Shown here: positions 1 through 8,790 of the stretch, piece after piece
Layout of the letters: every line of letters starts with the position of its first letter
Position numbering within the stretch: position 1 is the stretch's first letter
Source of the DNA: JALORV01 sp963775635
Lineage (GTDB): Bacteria > Pseudomonadota > Gammaproteobacteria > Burkholderiales > Burkholderiaceae_F
NCBI GenBank assembly: GCA_963775635.1
Contig: CAVZJO010000016.1
Span: 372,001 to 436,000, forward strand
Reading direction: 5' to 3'
Length of the DNA: 64,000 nucleotides
Made by a program: the position numbers and the translations under genes
Notes under the pieces: model-generated
The model's database searches: none
Told to the model about the DNA's origin: nothing
The model's input: the letters and a program-made list of their open reading frames with translations, nothing else

Positions 1-13
1 TTCGCAACGTGGC

Positions 14-382
14 GTGAACCGTGCACGCTGGCGTGACCGGCTGACACCCACGGCGGCTGGTTGGGTGTCGCGCGCGTGGGTCATCGATGCGGTCAAAGCG
101 GCCGACATTGATCCGGCTCGGCGTAGCGAAGTAATTGACGAACTCGTCGGTTTCGAGCCCCCGCGCAGGCATGGTGTCCGCAACACGATCATCTTCTGGG
201 TCGGCACTCTCGGCGCGGCGATGCTGGCGGACTCGGTTGGACTGCCCGGCTGGGTCGGATTCGTCAGTGCATTGATGATGTTCGCGTGGATCGGGCGCGA
301 ACTCACGGTGCGGGCATTGCGCTGGCGGCTCGGTACTTTGGAGCGGCCGGCGTCGGGCCTGGAGGTGAACCGTGGTCGTTGA
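14..382 (+). CDS. Small membrane protein of unknown function, start uncertain
   Basis: The product is about 122 residues. A charged N-terminal half is followed by two adjacent hydrophobic stretches (roughly residues 58-75 and 78-95), so it probably sits in the inner membrane with both ends in the cytoplasm. I recognise no family. The GTG at 14 is the first usable start inside the window, but the frame is open back to the window edge, so the gene may begin further upstream. Its last 11 bases overlap the GTG start of the next gene, which suggests translational coupling. Function is unknown; only the coding call is reasonably sure. Confidence 0.55.
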   Translation: MNRARWRDRLTPTAAGWVSRAWVIDAVKAADIDPARRSEVIDELVGFEPPRRHGVRNTIIFWVGTLGAAMLADSVGLPGWVGFVSALMMFAWIGRELTVRALRWRLGTLERPASGLEVNRGR

Positions 383-1178
383 GGCCGAACCGGGTTCCAC
401 AACCCTGCCGAAAGTTACCGAGCAGCGGGTGTCGACACGTCGCGCGATCGCGCTGCTCGCGCTCGGCACCGCGCTGGGACCGTGGCTCGCTGCGCTGCTG
501 CTGCCGTCGTTCGCTCAGCCGCAGTCGTACCACGACTTCGCCGATCAGCGAACGCTGTGGGGCATCCCGCATGCCGCCAACGTCGTGTCCAACCTCGGAT
601 TTGTGGCGGTCGGCTCATGGGGGCTGGTCGCGTTCGGTCGAAGGTCGATGAACTTCTCCGCCGCGCCTGGCGCACGCAAGGCGTGGCTCGTGATGTTCGT
701 GGGCGTCGCACTGACCGGCTTCGGATCCGCTTACTTTCATCTCGCTCCTTCCGATCCGACCCTGGTGTGGGACCGCTTGCCGATGGCGCTCGGGTTCGCC
801 GGACTGGTCGCCGGGACGCTGACTGATCGTGCGCCGCGCCTCGGCGGACTCGTGCTGATCGCTCTCGCCGCGACCGCGATTGGCTCGGTCGTCGGATGGG
901 CCGTCGGTGGCGATCTCGTTCCTTATCTGTCAATGCAGGCGAGCTATGTCGTCGCGGCGCTGCTCGCGACCGCACTCGTCGCTTCTCCGTACACGCACGG
1001 TAAGTGGCTGATCGGCGCCGTCGCACTTTATGGCGTCGCCCTACTCTGCGAACGGCTCGATGTGCCGATCGATGATGCGCTGGGTGGATCGGTCAGCGGG
1101 CACACACTGAAGCATCTGCTTGCCGCCGCGGCTGTATGGCTGATCGGGTTGATGCTGACGCGGCGCGCTCTGGCTTGA
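372..1178 (+). CDS. Ceramidase-like (CREST superfamily) multi-pass membrane protein
   Basis: The 268-residue protein has about seven hydrophobic segments and carries the signature of alkaline-ceramidase-like bacterial membrane proteins: a YHDFADQR-like loop near residue 53, GSAYFHLAPSD followed by WDRLPM near residues 117-136, and a C-terminal histidine in GHTLKHLLAA. In this superfamily these conserved His and Asp residues bind a catalytic zinc ion in the membrane. The substrate in bacteria is generally not established, so lipid amide hydrolase activity is inference. The start is a GTG at 372 with a good ribosome-binding site (GGAGGTGA, 361-368). It overlaps the end of the preceding small membrane gene, so the two are probably co-transcribed. 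Confidence 0.75.
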   Translation: MVVEAEPGSTTLPKVTEQRVSTRRAIALLALGTALGPWLAALLLPSFAQPQSYHDFADQRTLWGIPHAANVVSNLGFVAVGSWGLVAFGRRSMNFSAAPGARKAWLVMFVGVALTGFGSAYFHLAPSDPTLVWDRLPMALGFAGLVAGTLTDRAPRLGGLVLIALAATAIGSVVGWAVGGDLVPYLSMQASYVVAALLATALVASPYTHGKWLIGAVALYGVALLCERLDVPIDDALGGSVSGHTLKHLLAAAAVWLIGLMLTRRALA

Positions 1179-1619
1179 ACTCTTGCCGTCGTGGTGACTG
1201 CGCCACACAGGCCTGGGAGCGCTGTTTGCTCTCGCGTCGGCGTCATTCATTCACTGTGTCTGGAGCGATGACGGCGCCGTGTCGACTCTTGGGGTGCCTG
1301 CGCTGCATTCTGCAATGTCGATGGCAGTGACAAGCGCCGCCTGACCTTTATGAACGTGCGCGGTCATCCGCAATCGGTCAATCGCTTCCTGCTTGCCGGT
1401 TCGTTGTCGTTCATCAGCGACACATCGTTTTCCGGAGACGTGCTTACTCAGTCGCTCGGCCTGGTCGGCAAGGTCGTGCACGTGACCTGCGGCTGACCCG
1501 ATGGTGGGAGTGCATCCCCTCATTGCGCCATGGTCGATCCTGCGGTATCTCGGAATAGGATGAATTCGTGTGCTGTTAACACGTACGGCGCACAGCGCCG
1601 ATCAGAGAGGAGACCTGTC
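1179..1619 (+). other. Gene-poor stretch with a possible gene remnant
   Basis: This 440-base gap has no convincing complete gene. One plus-strand frame is open from 1272 to the stop at 1494-1496, and its last 48 codons (from the ATG at 1350) have the high third-position GC of real coding sequence, ending in a hydrophobic and glycine-rich tail. Upstream of 1272 this frame is closed by a stop and no ribosome-binding site precedes 1350. It could be the 3' end of a decayed gene or a small unrecognised gene. The segment from about 1500 to 1619 leads into the lipoprotein gene and ends with its ribosome-binding site. Confidence 0.25.
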
Positions 1620-2324
1620 ATGCAGCCGATGAACTACCCAATGAACCGCTGGATCGTGGGCGTCGCCGCTGGTACTGCTTTGTTCGCCGCCTGTTCGACC
1701 GCGCAGTCACCGCAGTCGACCGCAACCAAGGGCATGTCGTTCTTCGTCACCAGCGTCGGATCGGGCAAGGGCGCCGACCTCGGCGGCATCGAGGGCGCCG
1801 ATCGGCACTGCCAGGCGCTCGCCAAGGCTGCCGGCGCCGGCGACCGCACCTGGCGCGCATATCTCAGCACGCAGTCGATCACATTGGCGGATCCGAACGC
1901 CATCAATGCGCGCGACCGCATCGGCAGCGGCCCGTGGTACAACGCGAAGGGCGTGATGATCGCCGCCAACGTCGACGAGCTGCATTCGGCAAAGAACAAC
2001 CTGACCAAGGAAACCACGCTCGATGAGAAGGGCCAGTTGGTCAACGGCCGTACCGAGAAGCCGATGAAGCACGACATGCTGACCGGCTCACGGCAGGACG
2101 GCACCGCATTTCCGGCGACTCCGATGCCGGACATGACCTGCGGAAACTGGACCAAGAGCGGCAAGGAAGGGTCGGCGATGACCGGCCATCATGATCGTGC
2201 CGGGCCCAACAGCTTTCCGTGGTCGACCTCCTGGAATTCGTCGCATCCGACGCTCGGCTGCAGCCAGGAGATCCTGATCAGTACGGGTGGCGACGGCCTG
2301 TTTTACTGCTTTGCAGCGAAGTAG
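1620..2324 (+). CDS. Secreted lipoprotein with C-type-lectin-like fold candidate
   Basis: The start at 1620 is chosen because GAGAGGAG lies about ten bases upstream and it places a signal peptide at the N-terminus; an in-frame ATG at 1641 is also possible. Residues 8-25 are hydrophobic and end in the lipobox LFAAC, so the 234-residue product is probably anchored as a lipoprotein. The mature part has paired cysteines (DRHCQAL, DMTCGNW, LGCSQEI, LFYCFA), the motif TWRAYLST and RIGSGPWYNAKG, a pattern seen in secreted proteins related to the DUF1554/lectin-like fold. The ligand and role are unknown. It stands alone, with a convergent neighbour 33 bases downstream. Confidence 0.7.
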   Translation: MQPMNYPMNRWIVGVAAGTALFAACSTAQSPQSTATKGMSFFVTSVGSGKGADLGGIEGADRHCQALAKAAGAGDRTWRAYLSTQSITLADPNAINARDRIGSGPWYNAKGVMIAANVDELHSAKNNLTKETTLDEKGQLVNGRTEKPMKHDMLTGSRQDGTAFPATPMPDMTCGNWTKSGKEGSAMTGHHDRAGPNSFPWSTSWNSSHPTLGCSQEILISTGGDGLFYCFAAK

Positions 2325-2357
2325 GCCTGACGCGGGCTGACGGACCCGGCGCCGGCC

Positions 2358-2918
2358 TCATTTGGCGCGCAGTGGTTTGAGCGCGCCGCTCCATGCGAGC
2401 AGTTGATCGAGCATCGTGTTCAGCGACTTCTCGTGCAACGCGGCTGGCTTGAACACACTGAACTTCTCGAAGTCGGTATAGAGCGACAGCGCGACCTGTG
2501 ATCGCACGTCGGCGATCTGCAGTTCGGCCATGACTTGCCGAAGCTGTTCGACCGCGCGCACGCCTCCCGCGCTGCCGTACGCGACGAATCCTGCCGCCTT
2601 GTTGTTCCACTCGGCGTACAAGAAGTCGATCGCATTTTTCAGCGCGCCCGAGATGCCGTGGTTGTATTCGGGCGTGACGAACACGAAGCCGTCGAAGCCC
2701 GCGATCTTTTCGGCCCAGATCTTGGTGTGCGGTTTGCTGTACTGGTGCCGCGCAGGCGGCACCGGCTCATCGAGCAACGGCAGGTTGAAATCCACCAGGT
2801 CGATGAGTTCATAGTCAGCGTCGCCACGGCGCTGCGCGCGTTCATGGACCCAGCCGGCCACCGCGGTACCTATTCGCCCCGGGCGCGTACTGCCCAGAAT
2901 GATGGCGATTCGCAGCAT
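2358..2918 (-). CDS. NADPH-dependent FMN reductase family flavoprotein
   Basis: This 186-residue flavodoxin-fold protein begins MLRIAIILGSTRPGR, the FMN-phosphate-binding loop of the NADPH-dependent FMN reductase/azoreductase family, and carries the family motif PEYNHGISGALKNAIDFL around residues 84-101. Such soluble enzymes reduce FMN, quinones or azo compounds with NAD(P)H. The frame is open further upstream, but a start at 2918 puts the binding loop at the very N-terminus, as in the family, so I use it. It is convergent with the lipoprotein gene and divergent from the ChaA antiporter, whose start is 158 bases away. The physiological electron acceptor cannot be told from sequence. Confidence 0.88.
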   Translation of the reverse strand: MLRIAIILGSTRPGRIGTAVAGWVHERAQRRGDADYELIDLVDFNLPLLDEPVPPARHQYSKPHTKIWAEKIAGFDGFVFVTPEYNHGISGALKNAIDFLYAEWNNKAAGFVAYGSAGGVRAVEQLRQVMAELQIADVRSQVALSLYTDFEKFSVFKPAALHEKSLNTMLDQLLAWSGALKPLRAK

Positions 2919-3076
2919 CGTTGTTCGGGATCGGGGAGTGTCGGAAGCACAGCTCGCTTGTGAATTCAAGCAATCCGCGGACCCGCCGGCGGCGGAATAA
3001 ACTGCCGCCGCCGCATGCATGTCGCACGCGCGGCCCGTGACACCCGCACGACAGACTTGAAGAAAGCCCTCGGCAC

Positions 3077-4162
3077 GTGAAAGAACGATGGCGCGCAGTG
3101 GCGGACTGGAACGTCGTGATACCGATCGCGGCGTGCGTCGTGCTGGCAGCGGTCTGGGCAATGGCACTCGGCTGGATGCTGGTCGGCGTGGTCTTTGCGC
3201 TGCTGATCGCCGTCGTCCTGGTCGCCGTGCATCACGCCGAGGTAGTCGCGCTGCGCGTCGGCGAGCCGTTCGGCACGCTGATCCTCGCGCTGGCCGTGAC
3301 CGTCATCGAGCTCGCTCTGATCGGCTCGATGATGATCTCCGGTGCATCGACCGCGAGCACGCTGGCGCGCGATACCGTGTTTGCGGCCGTGATGATCGTG
3401 TGCAACGGCGTGGTGGGCGTGTCCCTACTGGCGGGCGGCCTGCGGCATCACACGCTCGAATTCCGCATCGAGGGGGCCAGCCATGCACTGGTCGTGCTGG
3501 CTCCGCTCACCACGCTGGCGCTGGTGCTGCCCACCTTCACCACGACGACGCCCGGGCCGACCTATTCGCCGTCGCAGTTGGCTTTTGCCGGTGTCTCTTC
3601 GCTGACCCTCTATTGCGTGTTCGTCTTTGTGCAGACGGTCCGGCACCGGGACTATTTCCTGCCGGTTGGAACAGACGCCGACGACGTGCACGCCGCACCG
3701 CCGTCACGCGCGGTGGCGCTGGCGAGCCTGGTGCTGCTGCTCGTCTCGCTGATCGCGGTGGTCGGGCTGGCCAAGAAGCTGTCGCCGAACATCGAGGCAG
3801 GGCTGCTTCAGCTGTCCGCGCCGCCGTCGCTTGTCGGCATCGCCATCGCGCTGCTGGTGCTGCTGCCCGAAACGTGGGCTGCGATCCGGGCTGCACTGCG
3901 CAACCGGATGCAGACCAGTCTGAATCTCGCGCTGGGATCGGCACTCGCGACGATCGGTCTGACGATTCCTGCGGTGGCGGTGCTCTCGGTCGTGCTCGGA
4001 ATTCCGCTGCAACTGGGCCTGCGACCGACGGAAACGGTGTTGCTGGCGCTAACGCTGCTGGTGTCCGTGATCACCTTCGCCAGCGGTCGCTCGACCCTGA
4101 TGCACGCCGTGGTGCACCTGGTGCTGTTCGCGGCGTTCCTGTTCCTGGCGGTCGTCCCCTGA
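3077..4162 (+). CDS. chaA: Calcium/sodium:proton antiporter ChaA
   Basis: The 361-residue protein has about eleven hydrophobic segments and two inverted alpha-repeats typical of the CaCA exchanger superfamily. The first repeat reads GEPFGTLILALAVTVIE (about residues 57-73) with its acidic residues embedded in the membrane, and the second lies near SALATIGLTIPAVAVLS. A hydrophilic loop with DADDVHAA around residues 198-210 separates the two halves. ChaA-type proteins export Ca2+ or Na+/K+ in exchange for protons at the inner membrane. The start is GTG at 3077. The stop is only three bases from the convergent copper ATPase stop. Confidence 0.9.
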   Translation: MKERWRAVADWNVVIPIAACVVLAAVWAMALGWMLVGVVFALLIAVVLVAVHHAEVVALRVGEPFGTLILALAVTVIELALIGSMMISGASTASTLARDTVFAAVMIVCNGVVGVSLLAGGLRHHTLEFRIEGASHALVVLAPLTTLALVLPTFTTTTPGPTYSPSQLAFAGVSSLTLYCVFVFVQTVRHRDYFLPVGTDADDVHAAPPSRAVALASLVLLLVSLIAVVGLAKKLSPNIEAGLLQLSAPPSLVGIAIALLVLLPETWAAIRAALRNRMQTSLNLALGSALATIGLTIPAVAVLSVVLGIPLQLGLRPTETVLLALTLLVSVITFASGRSTLMHAVVHLVLFAAFLFLAVVP

Positions 4163-4165
4163 CGG

Positions 4166-6636
4166 TCAGGACGGGCGCTCGCGGTAGCGCTTGAGCAGCA
4201 GTGCGTTGCTGACCACCGAAACGCTCGACAGCGCCATCGCGGCGCCGGCGAACACCGGGGTCAGAACACCGAGCGCAGCCAGCGGAATCCCGACGAGGTT
4301 GTAGATAAACGCCCAGAACAGGTTCTGGTGGATCTTGCGCACGGTCATCCGCGAGATCTCGATGGCAGCGGCGACCAGCCGCGGATCTGGGCGCAGCAGC
4401 GTGATGCCCGCAGCATGCATTGCAACGTCGGTGCCCGAGCCCATCGCGATGCCGACATCGGCCGCGGCCAGGGCCGGCGCATCGTTGATGCCGTCGCCCA
4501 CCATCGCGACGATGCGGCCATTCGCGCGCAACGATTCGACGCGCCGCGCCTTGTCGCGCGGAAGCACGTTGGCCTCGTAGTGCGTCAATCCGAGCTCGTG
4601 CGCCACGTGCCGCGCCGCGCCCTCGTTGTCGCCCGAGATCATCGTGGTCTCGATGCCCAGGCGCTCGAGCCCGGCGACGGCGGCTTTGGCAGTCGGCCTG
4701 GGCTCGTCACCGAAGGCGATCAGCCCGATCACCTGCGAACCCGCCGGCGCGTGCTGTGCGAGCCAGGACACCGTGCGGCCTTCGGATTCCAGCTGGGTGG
4801 CGCGCGCATCCAGAGTGTGCGTGTCGACATGTCGCTCCTGCATCAGCCGGCGGTTTCCGAACAGGAGCTCGACTGTCGCACCGGGATGGGCATCGTCCAC
4901 CAGGTGGCTTGCGACGCCGCGTCCCGCCAGTACCCGATGATCGGTCGCCTTGCGGCGGAGCATGTCCGGGTGCCGCTTCACTTCGTGAATCGACCGCCTC
5001 GCGCACCGCATTCGCCAGCGGATGGTTGCTGCCGGCGTTCGCCGCCTCGGCAAGCGCGAGCACCTCCTTCGGATCGAACGGCTGATGCCCGTCGACTGCC
5101 ACCACGCGCGGTTTGCCGACGGTCAGCGTGCCAGTCTTGTCGAAAGCGACGACGTCGATCTGCCGCGCGAGCTCGAGCGCCTGTGCATCCTTGATCAGGA
5201 TGCCGTGGCGTGCGGCCACTCCCGGTCCCGGCGATGATCGCGGTCGGCGTCGCCAGTCCGAGCGCACACGGGCATGCGATCACCAGCACCGACACCGCAT
5301 TGATCAGTGCGGTTTCGGCGGTGGCGCCGGCGAGCATCCAGCCGGCGACCGTGACGACCGCGATCGCGAGCACCACCGGCACGAACACGGCCGCGACGCG
5401 ATCGACCATCCGCTGCACCGGTGCTTTCGCCGATTGAGCATCCTCGACCAATCGTATGATCCGAGCGAGCATGGTCTCGGCGCCCAGCGCGCGCGTCTCG
5501 ACTTCGAGCCGGCCCGCGCCATTGATCGAACCGGCATTCACACGATCGCCTGGAAATTTGTCGACCGGCAGGCTTTCGCCGGTCAGCATCGATTCGTCGA
5601 TGCTGGACGATCCGACACAGATCAAGCCGTCGACCGGTACGCGATCGCCCGCGCGGACGACGACGACGTCGCCCAACCGCAGTTCTTCGATCGGGACTTC
5701 GACCGCATGGGTGCCGCGCAGCACATGCGCGGTCGTCGGTCGCAGCGCCGCCAGCAGGCGGATCGCTTCCGAGGTCTGGTGTTTCGCGCGCGCCTCCAGC
5801 CATCTTCCCAGCAGCACCAGCGCGATGACGACCGCCGCTGCTTCGAAGTACAGGTGCACGTGCGCGCCGACGCCTGCCTCGAGCCACAGATACAACGACA
5901 GCCCATAGGCTGCCAGCGTGCCGAGCGAAACCAGCAGGTCCATGTTGCCCGTGCCGGCACGTACGGCACGCGCGGCGGCGACGTAGAAGCGGCGCGCGCA
6001 CCAGAACTGAACCGGCGTGGCCAGCAGCCACTGCAGCCACGCCGGCATGGTCGCTTCGATCCCGAACAATGAAAGGTGCGTGCCGACCAGTAGCGGCAGA
6101 GCCAACGCCAGCGCGAGCCACGTGTCGGGTCGCAGTCCGCGCGTTCGGTCCGGCGGCGCGACCGCCGCTGCGGCGTGCACGCGCGCCGAATAGCCGGCTT
6201 TCTCGACGGCCCGCAGCAGGTCTTGCACAGCGGCCGCACCCGACACGAGTTCGACCTGCGCCGACTCGGAGGCGAGATTGACGCTGACCCGCGCCACACC
6301 AGGCACCGACTGCAAGGCCGACTCGAGGCGCGTCACGCAACTGGCGCACGTCATGCCGTCGATGTCGAGCCGCATCGCCTGCGTCGGCACGGTGTAGCCG
6401 GCCGCGTCAACGGCCCGCGCGAGTGCCTGCGGATCAAGACGGCGGCCTTCGACAGCGGCTGACTCGGTGGCCAGGTTAACCGCCACCCGCTCGACGCCCG
6501 CGACCTTGGCGAGCGCGTCTTCGACATGTGCGACGCAGCTGGCGCAGGTCATGCCCTGCACCGGCAAGACCAAGCGTTCCTGCGCGGCGACCGGAGCCCC
6601 GCCAACCGGGGCAGGAATTAGGCGAGCAGAGTCCAT
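4166..6636 (-). pseudogene. copA: CopA-type copper-translocating P1B ATPase, broken by two frameshifts
   Basis: Read through two corrections, this encodes an 822-residue P1B-type ATPase exporting Cu(I). Two N-terminal heavy-metal domains each carry GMTCASC. They are followed by the phosphatase motif TGES, the transport motif CPCALGLATPT, DKTGTLT with the phosphorylated Asp, the NHPLA nucleotide site and GDGINDAPALAAADVG. The frame changes once at about 5220, just after the CPC helix, and again between about 5010 and 4940. Both changes are consistent with one extra base each. No motif is missing, so this is either a very recent pseudogene or a sequencing artefact. The start at 6636 gives MDSARLIPAP. 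No copper regulator or chaperone gene is adjacent. Confidence 0.85.
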
Positions 6637-6749
6637 CGTTCGAAACTGTACGCCGCGTGGTGACACGCGATGCGTCGCCGCCTGGCGCGGTTGAGCCGCG
6701 TCAAGCGGTGCGCTTTTCGGAGGGATTGTCCCGAGGCCGGATCCTCGGC

Positions 6750-7664
6750 TCAATCCGCGCCGCTGCTGATCGACACCGAGGCTCCAGTGGTAAGTGCCGC
6801 TGTCGACGTCTGGACGAAGCTCAGTACGGCCGAGCGGAACGATTCGCTGCCGCCGCGCGCGCCAGAGTGCGAGCCGCCTTCGATCTTGACAAGACGTTTG
6901 TCGCCGCTGCCGGCGCGCTGGTACAACTGGTCCGCCATCGTGTGCGGCACCACGTGGTCTTCGGTGCCGTGCAGGATCAGCAGCGGCGCGCTGACCCGTT
7001 CGATGCGCGCCGTCGAATCGAATCGCTGCGTCACGACCAGGCCAATGCCGGGTATCCAGCCCCACCGCATCCCGCGCACCAGATCCGGTATCGAGGTGAA
7101 GGTCGAATCGATGACGACACCGGCCACCTGGTCCTTCGGGAGTTCGCTGGCGAGCTCGATCGCGACTGCGCCGCCCAGGCTGTGTCCGTAGAGGTAGCGG
7201 CGCGCCGGGTCTGGCTGGCGGCGCTTCAGCTCATCGAATGCGACCCGCGCATCCTCCGCCGAGCTTTCCTCGGACGGCAGCAACTCGGTGCTCTTGCCGA
7301 AACCGCGGTAATCGACCGCCAGCACGTTGAAGCCGAGATCGTGCCACCGCGCCATGCGGAAGACGCTGCCGTTCATGTTCCAGCGAGCGCCGTGCAGATA
7401 CAGCACTGTCGGCGCCTGGCCGGCATGAGTCTGCGGGATGTACCAAAAGTGCAGCGTGTCACCGTTGGCGAGGCGGACGTCGTACTCCTCGGTGCCCGCC
7501 ATTGGCTCCGAAAACCAGCGCGGGTTGTCGCGCATCGGATTGAAAATGGCGCGTCGCTGCCACTCGTCGAGCGACGCACAGCCGAGGGTCGCGCCCCCGA
7601 CCGCGGCGACCAGCGCCAGTGCGGCCGTCCACCTGCGCGTTGAGGCGACTCCGAAACGATTCAT
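6750..7664 (-). CDS. Alpha/beta hydrolase, predicted lipoprotein
   Basis: The 304-residue protein has an N-terminal signal sequence ending in the lipobox ATLGC (about residues 25-29) and an alpha/beta-hydrolase domain of the BEM46/serine aminopeptidase S33 type. The oxyanion region is LYLHGARWN, the nucleophile lies in YGHSLGGA, the acid in LILHGTEDHVVP, and the histidine in EGGSHSG. It is therefore probably an envelope-anchored esterase or lipase; the substrate is unknown. It is transcribed with the same polarity as its neighbours, 113 bases before the copper ATPase gene and 53 bases after the DUF1993 gene. The tail after the catalytic His is rich in Ser, Thr and Ala. Confidence 0.85.
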   Translation of the reverse strand: MNRFGVASTRRWTAALALVAAVGGATLGCASLDEWQRRAIFNPMRDNPRWFSEPMAGTEEYDVRLANGDTLHFWYIPQTHAGQAPTVLYLHGARWNMNGSVFRMARWHDLGFNVLAVDYRGFGKSTELLPSEESSAEDARVAFDELKRRQPDPARRYLYGHSLGGAVAIELASELPKDQVAGVVIDSTFTSIPDLVRGMRWGWIPGIGLVVTQRFDSTARIERVSAPLLILHGTEDHVVPHTMADQLYQRAGSGDKRLVKIEGGSHSGARGGSESFRSAVLSFVQTSTAALTTGASVSISSGAD

Positions 7665-7717
7665 CGGCGATTCGACCGTCTGGCGCCGGCCGGGTTCACT
7701 CGCGCGGCACCGGACGG

Positions 7718-8221
7718 CTACACCGACCCGATGAAATCGCGCTTGCCCAGCTCGACCCCGTTGTGCCGCAGGATGTCGTAGGCGGTCGTCGTGTGGAAGA
7801 AGAAGTTCGGCAGGGCCAGGTGCGACAAGTACGGCTGGCCCTTGTAGGTGAGCGTCTGGTCGCGGATCTTCAGGGACACTTCGCGCGACTCGCTACCGGC
7901 GAACTGCTCGGGCGAAAAGGACTGGAGGAACGTAATCGTCAGGGCGATCCGGGACTTCAGCTCGTCAATCGTCGTCTCGTTATCCTCGTACTTCGGGGGC
8001 TCTTGTCCGGCCAGTCGCGACACCGACCCCTTGGCGAAGTCGCACGCAATCTGCACCTGCTTGGTGAGCGAGAACATGTCCGGGAACAGCCGCGCCGAGA
8101 GCAGCACCGCGGGGTCGATCTTCCTTGCCGCGGCATGCGCTGCCGCCTTGTCGAGGATCGCGGACAGGTTATCGAGCGTCTTGACGAACACCGGGACCGA
8201 CATCGTGTACATGGAAATCAT
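7718..8221 (-). CDS. DUF1993 family protein
   Basis: The 167-residue soluble protein matches the DUF1993 family, recognisable by the start MYTMSVPVF, a central KYEDNETTIDEL-like segment and the conserved end LPNFFFHTTTAYDILRHNGV. These are predicted helical bundle proteins related to the DinB/YfiT fold; their activity is not established. The ATG at 8221 overlaps the stop codon of the upstream SET-domain gene by one base (TGATG), a classic arrangement for translational coupling. An ATG three codons further in is also possible. The conserved histidines of metal-binding DinB relatives are only partly evident, so metal dependence is uncertain. Confidence 0.85.
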   Translation of the reverse strand: MISMYTMSVPVFVKTLDNLSAILDKAAAHAAARKIDPAVLLSARLFPDMFSLTKQVQIACDFAKGSVSRLAGQEPPKYEDNETTIDELKSRIALTITFLQSFSPEQFAGSESREVSLKIRDQTLTYKGQPYLSHLALPNFFFHTTTAYDILRHNGVELGKRDFIGSV

Positions 8222-8703
8222 CAGGCTTCCTTCTTCTTTCTGCCGCGCAAGGCGAGCATGGTGCCACGGCAATGCTTCGATCCGCAGCGGCATTCGTGCT
8301 GTTTCTTCACGGTCGGAGTGATGCGCTCGTCGATGACGAGGCCGTAGTCGTAGTTCAGTTCCTCGCCGGCCCGGATATCGCGCAGCGCCTCGATGAACAC
8401 GCGGCCGTCATCGGTTTCCGCTGTCTCGCAGTTCGGCTCGCACGAATGGTTGATCCAGCGTGCCGCGTTGCCCGACACACCGGCGTCAATCACCGTCTTG
8501 CCGTCCGACAGCGAGAAGAAGAACGTGTGGTTCGGATCGTCGGGATCCGATGGCGGACGTCGATCGGCTTCCTTCCAGGTGATGCGCTCGCCGCGATACT
8601 CGATGATGCGCTCACCGGCCTTGAACTTGCGTGCGGCGTAGACGCCACGACCGTGAACCTTGGAATTGCGAATGACAATGCGCGGCGTGCGCGTACCAGT
8701 CAT
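8221..8703 (-). CDS. SET domain protein-lysine methyltransferase-like protein
   Basis: The 160-residue protein is almost entirely a SET domain. Visible motifs are the N-terminal HGRGVYAARKFKAGE, the AdoMet and lysine-channel motifs RWINHSCEPNCE (about residues 81-92) and EELNYDYG (about 113-120), and a post-SET cysteine cluster CRCGSKHCRG near the C-terminus that normally binds zinc. It should transfer methyl groups from AdoMet to lysine side chains. SET proteins are mainly eukaryotic but short stand-alone versions occur in proteobacteria; their targets there are largely unknown. A Lys/Arg-rich tail follows. The gene is coupled to the DUF1993 gene by a one-base overlap. Confidence 0.88.
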   Translation of the reverse strand: MTGTRTPRIVIRNSKVHGRGVYAARKFKAGERIIEYRGERITWKEADRRPPSDPDDPNHTFFFSLSDGKTVIDAGVSGNAARWINHSCEPNCETAETDDGRVFIEALRDIRAGEELNYDYGLVIDERITPTVKKQHECRCGSKHCRGTMLALRGRKKKEA

Positions 8704-8790
8704 TGGGGATCCTGCGAGTGGAGTGCTGATGCGAAAGGCGGCGGCCAGTGCCGGCGCGCAAGTATCTCAGATTGCTGCGACTGAAGCGGG

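Noticed and set aside
3088..4194. Second plus-strand open frame over chaA
   Set aside because: Arg/Ala-rich composition typical of a shifted frame; the overlapping frame carries the antiporter motifs.
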